This document shows, piece after piece, positions 1 to 5,496 of a stretch of 6,385 nucleotides of DNA (position 1 is its first letter; every line of letters begins with the position of its first letter). The translations under genes and the position numbers were made by a program. Origin of the DNA: an uncultured Bacilli bacterium (GTDB lineage Bacteria; Bacillota_I; Bacilli_A; RF39; UBA660); contig CANQHB010000056.1 in the NCBI GenBank assembly GCA_947623755.1, positions 1 to 6,385 of the forward strand. Reading direction: 5' to 3'. The notes under the pieces are model-generated. The model was not told where the DNA came from and made no database searches. It was given only the letters and a program-made list of their open reading frames with translations.

Positions 1-76
1 ATATAGTTAGTGATTAATGCTTGCCTATACTGCTTATCCTTATTCATGTGTGGGCAAGATTTGATTATTTTTTCAT

Positions 77-101
77 GGTGGAGCTTAGCTCTACCTTTTT
101 T
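77..101 (+). terminator. Intrinsic terminator of an upstream gene outside the window
   Basis: An 8 bp stem (77-84 with 88-95, GGTGGAGC/GCTCTACC, one G-U pair) with a 3 nt loop is followed directly by six T residues (96-101). This is the classical rho-independent layout on the plus strand. The minus strand lacks an equally good T-run after the stem, so it appears one-directional. All three plus-strand frames carry a stop within positions 4-17, so any upstream coding gene ends at or before position 17. No gene is identifiable in 1-76. Confidence 0.8.
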
Positions 102-129
102 GTATAGGTTTTTAGTTTTGGCTTAAAAT
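100..129 (+). promoter_or_regulatory. Weak candidate promoter for the cadherin-like gene
   Basis: A TTGTAT box (100-105) lies 18 nt before TAAAAT (124-129), which differs from TATAAT at one position. The -35 match is poor. The predicted transcription start would be around 136, only about 9 nt before the ATG at 145. Independent transcription is plausible because a terminator ends immediately upstream. The translation start is preceded by GGTGGT (136-141) rather than AGGAGG. Confidence 0.3.
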
Positions 130-144
130 AATAATGGTGGTATT

Positions 145-552
145 ATGTTAAATAAACTGGAAGTATTAAATGGAGAAATGAGTTTAAAGTTTGACCCATT
201 AAATACTATTTATACAATAAATGTTAAAGAAGAAGTAACAAGTTTAAAATTAGAATATGAAATAGGAGAAGATAATGAAATTTCTATATATGGTAATAAT
301 TTAAAAAAAGGTTTAAATGAAGTAGTTATTACAGTTTATAACGATAAAGAACAAATGAGTTATTATTTAGAAGTGTTTAGAGAAGGAGAAGAGATGGCTA
401 GTGAAGTTGTAAAGACAGAAGAAAAACTAGAAATAGCCAATAATTCTTTTTTAGTTGAAAGACGAGCAGAATGGATTTCAGTGGTCTGTTTTATCTTTAT
501 TTTACTTTTCTTTACACTTTTATTTAAAAAAAATAAAAAATGCAAATTTTAG
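145..552 (+). CDS. Small membrane protein with a cadherin-like beta-sandwich domain
   Basis: A 135-residue protein of unknown function. Residues 1-80 match the pattern of the cadherin-like beta-sandwich family (PF12733 type): an L.VLNG opening, the FDP....Y.I.V core (F16, D17, P18, Y23), then G56-L57-N58 with V.I.V strands and a closing YYLEVFR. A charged linker (81-109) leads to one membrane segment (about 110-127) and a basic tail, KKNKKCKF. Related domains are usually found in secreted or surface proteins, often in repeats; here there is only one. The ATG at 145 is the only reasonable start, because an in-frame TAA sits at 124-126, so no signal peptide can be added. The basic tail predicts an outside N-terminus and an inside C-terminus, which is odd without a signal peptide. 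It may be a tail-anchored protein or the surviving 3' part of a larger surface protein. There is no LPXTG motif. It ends before a terminator, so it is probably not in the comEA operon. Confidence 0.75.
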   Translation: MLNKLEVLNGEMSLKFDPLNTIYTINVKEEVTSLKLEYEIGEDNEISIYGNNLKKGLNEVVITVYNDKEQMSYYLEVFREGEEMASEVVKTEEKLEIANNSFLVERRAEWISVVCFIFILLFFTLLFKKNKKCKF

Positions 553-587
553 AAAATCTGTTAACCAATATTAGAAAATCTGCTAAG
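549..587 (+). repeat. Tandem copies of a 17 bp motif, 22 bp apart
   Basis: The motif TTAGAAAATCTG(T/C)TAA(C/G) occurs at 549-565 and 571-587, identical at 15 of 17 positions. The stop codon of the cadherin-like gene (550-552) lies in the first copy. Part of the motif recurs inverted at 607-617, which builds the terminator stems described separately. Confidence 0.7.
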
Positions 588-625
588 CAGAAAATATAAA
601 ATTGGCTAGCAGATTTTATATTTTT
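553..625 (+). terminator. Terminator region with alternative hairpins after the cadherin-like gene
   Basis: A 17-position inverted repeat pairs 553-569 with 601-617 (one G-U pair, one A-C mismatch) around a 31 nt loop, followed by a T-rich tail ending in TTTTT (621-625). Two other stems compete for the same right arm: 575-585 with 607-617 (11 bp perfect) and the AT-only 591-602 with 613-624 (12 bp). A small TCTGC-TAA-GCAGA hairpin (579-591) sits in the loop. The simplest reading is transcription termination between the cadherin-like gene and comEA, since a good comEA promoter follows. Confidence 0.6.
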
Positions 626-630
626 GGTTT

Positions 631-660
631 TTGGCATGGAAGGAAATATTTTGGTAAAAT
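631..660 (+). promoter_or_regulatory. Promoter of comEA-comEC
   Basis: TTGGCA (631-636, five of six matches to TTGACA), an 18 nt spacer, then TAAAAT (655-660) preceded by TGG, which forms an extended -10 (TGnTAAAAT). The predicted start is near 667, giving a leader of about 16 nt that still contains the full AAGGAGG at 671-677. It resembles a housekeeping sigma-A type promoter; no competence-specific box was recognised. Confidence 0.6.
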
Positions 661-682
661 ATCTCTTGGAAAGGAGGTATAT

Positions 683-1393
683 ATGCAAAATGTTTTTTGT
701 TGGTTTAGAAATAATTTAAGAGATTTGTTAATTTTAATATTATTGTTATTAATTATCTTTTTAATTATTTTTAAGAATCGAGAAGAGAATTTTGAACCTA
801 CAGTGAGAGAAGAAGAAACAGTTTTAGCGAAAGAAGAACCGGAAAAAGAAAATGTAGCTTTAGAAGAAGAAAAACAAACTTTTAAAGTGGATATTAAGGG
901 CGCAGTTAAAAATCCAGGAGTTTATGAGGCTTTAGATGGAGCGATAGTTAATGATATTATTAATCTAGCCGGGGGATTTAATAGTAATGCTTATAAGAAT
1001 GGAATTAATTTAAGTAAAAAAATAAGTGATGAAATGGTTATTTATGTTTATACTAAAACAGAAATAAGTAATGCGAAAAAGGAAGTAAAAGAAGAAGTAC
1101 CGGTTTGTAAAGCACCTAGTTATAATATTTGTGATTGTACAGATGAGAAAGCAAGTATTATTGAAAGTGGAACTGGGGAAGCCGCCCAAAATAGTGATAA
1201 TGGGTTAATAAATATTAATACTGCGTCTAAAGAAGTACTTTCAACTCTTTCGGGAATAGGAGAAGCTAAAGCCCAAGCGATAATTGATTATCGAATGCAA
1301 AACGGAAACTTTAAAACAATTGATGATTTATTGCAAGTAAAAGGGATTGGAGAAGCTATATTTAGTAAGATTAAGGCATTTATTACAGTCTAA
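683..1393 (+). CDS. comEA: ComEA, membrane-anchored DNA receptor for transformation
   Basis: ComEA binds incoming double-stranded DNA on the outer face of the membrane and passes it to the ComEC channel. The protein has 236 residues: a short N-terminus, one membrane anchor (about 15-30), a Glu/Lys-rich spacer (31-65), an SLBB domain (about 66-124, with VDIKGAV.NPGVY and LAGG), a linker, and a C-terminal DNA-binding domain (174-236). The latter has INTAS (178-182) and two helix-hairpin-helix motifs centred on LSGIGEAKA (189-197) and VKGIGEAIF (219-227). The ATG at 683 is chosen because AAGGAGG (671-677) lies 5 nt upstream. A longer reading from TTG 602 would start inside the preceding terminator, has no ribosome binding site and adds a peptide unlike this family. 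The linker carries three cysteines (C142, C150, C152), which is unusual. The 3' end overlaps comEC. comEB, which lies between these genes in B. subtilis, is absent. Confidence 0.95.
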   Translation: MQNVFCWFRNNLRDLLILILLLLIIFLIIFKNREENFEPTVREEETVLAKEEPEKENVALEEEKQTFKVDIKGAVKNPGVYEALDGAIVNDIINLAGGFNSNAYKNGINLSKKISDEMVIYVYTKTEISNAKKEVKEEVPVCKAPSYNICDCTDEKASIIESGTGEAAQNSDNGLININTASKEVLSTLSGIGEAKAQAIIDYRMQNGNFKTIDDLLQVKGIGEAIFSKIKAFITV

Positions 1394-3455
1394 AAAAGTT
1401 ATTATTCTTAGTATAATAGGACTTATTCTTTATATAGGAATATTTACCAAAGGAATAAAGTATCAATCGAAATATGATATTAATACTTCCAAATTAGAGG
1501 GAGTTATTATTAATTATAAAATAGATGGAGATAAGTTAAGTATTTTACTTAAAGGAAAAGAGAAAGTCCAGGTTACTTATTATATTAAAAGTATAGAAGA
1601 ACAAACTAAATTAAAACAAGAATTAAAATATGGAATTAGAATGGAATTAGAAGGAATTTTAAAGATTCCTTCTAATAATACGATTCCAAATACTTTTAAT
1701 TATAAAGAGTATTTATATAATAAGAAAATATATTATACTTTTATAGCTAGTAAGCTTAAAATAAGTAAGAAAGATACTTCAATATTTTGGACATTTAAAA
1801 ATATAATTCGAAAAAGAGTCGATAGTTTTAGTTTAACTAAAGATTATATGTATGCTTTTATTTTAGGAGATAATGATTATATTGATAGTAATATATATGA
1901 AGCATATAAAAATAATGGTATAACACATTTATTTGCAGTTTCGGGCATGCATGTGGGGTTACTTACTTTAGCTTTAAAGAAGATTTTAAATAAGCTTAAA
2001 ATAAAAGATAATAAACAAGATATAGTAGTTAGTTTATTTTTAATGTTTTATATATTTTTAGTAGGTTTTAGTGCTTCGGTTTTGAGGTCAGGGCTATTAT
2101 TTATAATGCTTATTATAAATAAAAAAAGTAAGTTAGATTTAAATATTTTAACAGTGTTATATTTATTATTTTATATTTTACTTCTTATTAATCCGTTTTA
2201 TATTTATGATATAGGATTTATTTATTCGTTTATAACTTCACTGGGTTTAATTTTATTTAGAGAAAAAATTAAAGGAAATTATGTTAAACAATTATTTTTA
2301 ATAAGTTTTATAGCGTTAATGTTTAGTTTACCTATTACGATATATAACTTTTATGAATGGAATTTACTTAGTATTTTAAATAATATCCTAGTTGTTCCTT
2401 TAGTTAGTGTAGTATTATTTCCTCTTAGTTTAATAACTTTTTTCTTACCTTTTTTAGAGGGAATATTAAACTTGGGATTCCAAGTGCTAGAAATAATAAA
2501 TATCTTTTTAGATAATATAGGGATAAATATTATTATAGGGAAAATAAGTGTAGTAAGTATTTTAATATATTATGTTATAGTTTATGTTATATATAAGAAA
2601 GGTTTTAAATATGCTGTAGGATTATTACTATTAGGTGTTTGCTTATTTATAAGGCCATATTTAGATAAGGCTAGTTATGTTTATTATTTGGACGTGGGAC
2701 AGGGAGATAGTTCACTTATTGTAAATAAATATTTAGAAGATATAACTTTAATTGATACAGGAGGGATTATTAGTTATTCTAAGGAAGAATGGCAAAGAAG
2801 AAATAGTAATTTTAAAAAGATGGATAATTTAATTGTCTTTTTTAAAAGTTTAGGAATTAAAAAAATAGATACTTTAATATTAACCCATGGAGATTATGAC
2901 CATATGGGGGAAGCTTTAGATTTAGTAAAGAATTTTAAAGTGGCTAAAGTGATATTTAATAATGATAGTTATAATGAATTAGAACAAGAATTAATTAAAG
3001 AGTTAAGAAAAAAACAGATTCCCTATTATAGGAAAGTGGAAAGTTTAAAAGTAAAGGAAGGAAAGATATATTTTTTAGATAATAAAATTTATGATAATGA
3101 AAATGATAATTCAAAAGTTATTTATTGGGAGAATGCGGGCTTTAAGTTTCTTTTTATGGGAGATGCCGGGACGAAAAAAGAAGAAGAAATATTAGATAAA
3201 TATAATATTGGTGATATAACCTTTTTAAAAGTTGGTCATCATGGAAGTAAAACTAGTACAAGTAAAGAATTTGTGAAGAAGATAAGTCCTAGATATAGCA
3301 TTATTTCAGTAGGGGCCAATAACCGATATGGGCACCCAAATGAAGAAGTATTAGCTAATTTAAAAGATTCGAAAATATATCGAACAGATAGAGATGGAAG
3401 TATTGGAGTTAAAATTAAAAAGAGGAAATTAAAGATAAAAACATGGAAGCCATAA
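1347..3455 (+). CDS. comEC: ComEC/Rec2, DNA-uptake channel protein
   Basis: ComEC is the polytopic membrane channel that imports single-stranded DNA during transformation. From the TTG at 1347 it has 702 residues, a little shorter than the B. subtilis protein. Order of parts: first membrane segment (about 18-33); a soluble DUF4131/OB-like region (about 45-150, ending with NTFNYKEYL); the Competence membrane domain (about 165-435) with GITHLFAVSGMHVGL (191-205) and SASVLRSG (242-249); and a C-terminal metallo-beta-lactamase-like domain (about 445-695). That last domain shows LDVGQGD (448-454), IDTGG (469-473), the metal-motif-like THGDYDHMG (513-521), MGDAG (604-608) and GHHGSK (630-635), so the proposed nuclease site looks intact. 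The start is uncertain. TTG 1347 is the only standard start codon in this frame before the first membrane segment (in-frame TAA at 1338-1340), it has no well-spaced ribosome binding site, and it overlaps comEA by 47 nt. Coupled translation from comEA is likely. Confidence 0.93.
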   Translation: MEKLYLVRLRHLLQSKKVIILSIIGLILYIGIFTKGIKYQSKYDINTSKLEGVIINYKIDGDKLSILLKGKEKVQVTYYIKSIEEQTKLKQELKYGIRMELEGILKIPSNNTIPNTFNYKEYLYNKKIYYTFIASKLKISKKDTSIFWTFKNIIRKRVDSFSLTKDYMYAFILGDNDYIDSNIYEAYKNNGITHLFAVSGMHVGLLTLALKKILNKLKIKDNKQDIVVSLFLMFYIFLVGFSASVLRSGLLFIMLIINKKSKLDLNILTVLYLLFYILLLINPFYIYDIGFIYSFITSLGLILFREKIKGNYVKQLFLISFIALMFSLPITIYNFYEWNLLSILNNILVVPLVSVVLFPLSLITFFLPFLEGILNLGFQVLEIINIFLDNIGINIIIGKISVVSILIYYVIVYVIYKKGFKYAVGLLLLGVCLFIRPYLDKASYVYYLDVGQGDSSLIVNKYLEDITLIDTGGIISYSKEEWQRRNSNFKKMDNLIVFFKSLGIKKIDTLILTHGDYDHMGEALDLVKNFKVAKVIFNNDSYNELEQELIKELRKKQIPYYRKVESLKVKEGKIYFLDNKIYDNENDNSKVIYWENAGFKFLFMGDAGTKKEEEILDKYNIGDITFLKVGHHGSKTSTSKEFVKKISPRYSIISVGANNRYGHPNEEVLANLKDSKIYRTDRDGSIGVKIKKRKLKIKTWKP

Positions 3456-3502
3456 AAAAATATTTTTTTGGTAGCCTTTGGGTATATCTTTTTTAGAAAT
3501 AA

Positions 3503-3511
3503 TGTTATAAT
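3503..3511 (+). promoter_or_regulatory. Extended -10 promoter element for holA
   Basis: TGTTATAAT (3503-3511) is a perfect TATAAT with the upstream TGn of an extended -10 box; no credible -35 box lies 16-18 nt upstream. The predicted start near 3518 leaves only about 10 nt before the ATG at 3528. No strong terminator follows comEC: an AT-rich imperfect hairpin (3449-3458 with 3463-3472) is the best candidate, so read-through from comEC is likely as well. Confidence 0.5.
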
Positions 3512-3527
3512 AGGTAATGTGGTAGTT

Positions 3528-4469
3528 ATGAAAATATATTTAATAAGTGGAGAATCATATTTATTAATAAATGAAGCAATAAATGATATTGTTAAAAGTA
3601 GTAAAAATATTACAACTTTTGATTTAAATATAGATACTTTAGACATGGTCATGGTAGAAGCGGGATATGTGAATATGTTTCAAGAAGAGAAGTATATAAT
3701 TGTTAAAAATGCCAACTTTTTTGGAACAGGAAAAATAAGTGAAAAAATGACCGATTTATTAATGAATTATCTTAATAATCCTAATAGTTTATCAGTACTT
3801 ATTTTTGTTACCAATGAAAAAGTAGATATGCGAAAGAAAATAACTAAAATAATTAAAGATAAATATACTTTAAAAGTGATACCTAATTTAAAGTTTTATG
3901 AAATAGAAGATAGACTTAAAGCTTATTTTAATAAATATGATTTTAAGATAGATGAGGAAGCAGTTAAATATATCGTTAGTAATAATTTAAATAATTATGA
4001 TTTAGTCATGAATGAAGCTAAAAAAATAATGCTTTATTATGATGAGGCTGGTTATATAAGTTATCAAGACGTAGTTAATTTAGCAAGTAAGACGCTTAAT
4101 TCAAATAATTTTTCATTCGTTGATGCCGTCGTAGACAATGACTTAGAAAATAGTTTAAAATTATTTAAAGATTTAAAGACTTTAAAGACAGACCCAAGTA
4201 TTTTAATTGCTCTTTTAGCAAGAGATTTTAGATTAATGCTAAATATTAAATTATTGCAAGAAAGAGGAATTAGAGAATACAATATAATGAATGAATTAGG
4301 ATTAATGGACTGGCAACTAGAAAAATATTTAAAGAAAGCATTTCCTTATAAAATTAAAGAATTAGAAACTATTATGAAGAAAATAGCTAATTTAGATTTA
4401 GATATTAAAAGGGGGAAAATAGACCGTTTTATGGGTTTAGAATTATTTATTCTCGATATTTGTGCCTAA
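3528..4469 (+). CDS. holA: DNA polymerase III delta subunit (clamp loader)
   Basis: HolA is the subunit of the replicative clamp loader that opens the sliding beta clamp so it can be placed on primed DNA. The protein has 313 residues, close to but slightly below the usual length. It starts with the family's IYLISGESYLL segment, which corresponds to the degenerate P-loop region. A first domain (about 1-125) includes the FQEEKYIIVKNA strand region (51-62). A middle domain (about 125-190) follows, and then the C-terminal helical collar domain with ALLARDFRLMLNIKLL (228-243) and the closing IKRGKIDRFMGLELFIL (293-309), both typical of HolA. The ATG at 3528 is preferred because homologues begin at this point; a longer reading from 3468 adds 20 residues spanning the promoter. 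The ribosome binding site is weak (GTGGTAG, 3519-3525). Its place after comEC is conserved in Bacilli. Confidence 0.93.
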   Translation: MKIYLISGESYLLINEAINDIVKSSKNITTFDLNIDTLDMVMVEAGYVNMFQEEKYIIVKNANFFGTGKISEKMTDLLMNYLNNPNSLSVLIFVTNEKVDMRKKITKIIKDKYTLKVIPNLKFYEIEDRLKAYFNKYDFKIDEEAVKYIVSNNLNNYDLVMNEAKKIMLYYDEAGYISYQDVVNLASKTLNSNNFSFVDAVVDNDLENSLKLFKDLKTLKTDPSILIALLARDFRLMLNIKLLQERGIREYNIMNELGLMDWQLEKYLKKAFPYKIKELETIMKKIANLDLDIKRGKIDRFMGLELFILDICA

Positions 4470-4503
4470 AAAAAGTGGTTAATTATGTTTTAAACCACTT
4501 TTT
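4470..4503. terminator. Bidirectional terminator between holA and rnhC
   Basis: An 11 bp perfect stem, AAAAAGTGGTT (4470-4480) with AACCACTTTTT (4493-4503), encloses a 12 nt loop. On the plus strand it lies immediately after the holA stop (4467-4469) and ends in a T-run. On the minus strand it ends in seven T residues (complement of 4468-4474) and serves rnhC. The rnhC stop (4481-4479) and its last codons lie within the hairpin. Confidence 0.88.
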
Positions 4504-5411
4504 ATTTTGTCTTTGTTTTTAAAGTTCATTTTGGCAATTTCTTTTAGTTTATCAAAACCATATTCTTGAGCAATTTTAAGACCAACTTCATCGACAGCAG
4601 GACCGGCGCCTTTAGGAATATCGATATTTAGTTCTTTACTTAATTTGGCCATTTCATTTAAGAAAATATAACGAGAGATAATGGAAGCCGCGGCGACCGA
4701 TAAAACTTTATCTTCAGCTTTAGTCATGAAAGTTATATCGGTTACTTTAGTTTTAGCTTTACTTATATGTTCGTAATATTTTTTGGGATAAACAAATTGG
4801 TCGACAACAATTTTAGTGTAGGGATAGTTTTTTTCTTTTAGGTTAGATAAAACTTTGTTGTGAAGGAGAGCTTTAATTTTATTCATGTTAAGGTCCTCAC
4901 TCCAATTTTGATTGTAGGTGGTATTAGTAAGTATGTAGGTGGAATATGGGATTTTTTGCATAATTTCTGGGGCGATTTTTTTAATTTTAATATCGGTTAT
5001 TTTTTTGGAATCCCGAACACCTAAATTAGTTAGAAAAGGAATGTTTTCTTTAGAAACAAAAGTCGCAGTAACAACAATCGGACCAAAGAAATCACCCGTT
5101 CCAACTTCATCAGAACCGATAGTACTCATGTTTAAGAAAGCATTTGATTCTTTATCTTTAGGTTTTTCTTTGCCATTTATATCAATTAGGCGACCATTTT
5201 TAATGCGTTCCTCTTCAATCCAATAACTAGCTTCAATATCGGCCCCGATTCCCTGAAACATAACTTTTCCGGATTCGTAAAGAGTAGTTACACAATCGAA
5301 GTCTTTTACTTGAAAGATTGAATAAGGAGGTTTTTTCTCAACCATTCTATCTTTATAAAATTCAAGCATTAAAGGTTTAAGATTATCACTTATTTTAAAA
5401 ACTATTGTCAT
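4479..5411 (-). CDS. rnhC: Ribonuclease HIII
   Basis: RNase HIII cleaves the RNA strand of RNA-DNA hybrids in the cytoplasm, clearing R-loops and primers. The protein has 310 residues, normal for the family. Residues 1-85 form the TBP-like substrate-binding domain that separates HIII from HII, with PPYSIFQVKDF (28-38) and LYESGKVMFQG (44-54). The catalytic domain begins at IGSDEVGTGDFFGP (98-111). The expected DEDE active-site residues fit D101, E102, D204 (VVDQF) and E233 (KAEDK), with spacing equivalent to the Geobacillus enzyme; AAASIISR (240-247) follows. The ATG at 5411 is chosen because AGAGGTG (5423-5417 on the minus strand) lies 5 nt upstream and homologues begin here. A longer open frame to 5570 runs through the promoter and antisense to cvpA. 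It is convergent with holA and divergent from cvpA; in B. subtilis rnhC is also near cvpA. Confidence 0.95.
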   Translation of the reverse strand: MTIVFKISDNLKPLMLEFYKDRMVEKKPPYSIFQVKDFDCVTTLYESGKVMFQGIGADIEASYWIEEERIKNGRLIDINGKEKPKDKESNAFLNMSTIGSDEVGTGDFFGPIVVTATFVSKENIPFLTNLGVRDSKKITDIKIKKIAPEIMQKIPYSTYILTNTTYNQNWSEDLNMNKIKALLHNKVLSNLKEKNYPYTKIVVDQFVYPKKYYEHISKAKTKVTDITFMTKAEDKVLSVAAASIISRYIFLNEMAKLSKELNIDIPKGAGPAVDEVGLKIAQEYGFDKLKEIAKMNFKNKDKIKSGLKHN

Positions 5412-5430
5412 TTTGACACCTCTTAATAAT

Positions 5431-5459
5431 ATAATAGCACATATTACTTTATTTTTCAA
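5431..5459 (-). promoter_or_regulatory. Promoter of rnhC
   Basis: Read on the minus strand: TTGAAA (5459-5454), a 17 nt spacer, then TATTAT (5436-5431) preceded by TGC as an extended -10. The predicted start is near 5424, so the leader is about 13 nt and begins almost at the ribosome binding site AGAGGTG. Confidence 0.65.
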
Positions 5460-5482
5460 AAAATTTAGGATATAATTATAAT
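5448..5482 (+). promoter_or_regulatory. Promoter region of cvpA with tandem -10 boxes
   Basis: Two perfect TATAAT boxes lie back to back at 5471-5476 and 5477-5482. The first pairs with a poor TTTATT (5448-5453, 17 nt spacer); the second pairs with TTTTCA (5453-5458, 18 nt spacer). Start from the second box would begin near 5489 and lose the ribosome binding site AAGGAG (5483-5488), so the first box is the better candidate for productive mRNA, with a start near 5483. These elements overlap the rnhC -35 box on the other strand. Confidence 0.5.
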
Positions 5483-5496
5483 AAGGAGTGATTAAT

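Noticed and set aside
77..95. tRNA-like fragment (minus-strand GGTAGAGC resembles a tRNA D-arm)
   Set aside because: No anticodon arm, T-arm or acceptor stem surrounds it; the stem plus T-run is fully explained as a terminator.
100..144. T-box or other riboswitch leader (GGTGG near 136)
   Set aside because: The GGTGG lies only a few bases from the start codon, without the T-box consensus or an antiterminator structure; it is better read as a weak ribosome binding site.
363..545. Minus-strand open frame opposite the cadherin-like gene
   Set aside because: Low-complexity antisense shadow of the plus-strand gene; no recognisable domain.
602..682. N-terminal extension of ComEA from TTG 602
   Set aside because: It starts inside the terminator arm, crosses the comEA promoter, has no ribosome binding site, and adds 27 residues unlike the family; ATG 683 has an ideal AAGGAGG.
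3239..3652. Minus-strand open frame of 137 codons antisense to the ends of comEC and holA
   Set aside because: It runs opposite two well-supported genes, has no recognisable domain, and its hydrophobic composition is what the reverse strand of AT-rich coding DNA gives.
4064..4282. Minus-strand open frame of 72 codons inside holA
   Set aside because: Antisense to conserved holA sequence, with no recognisable domain.
4939..5226. Plus-strand open frame of 95 codons inside rnhC
   Set aside because: Antisense to the conserved catalytic core of RNase HIII; no recognisable domain.
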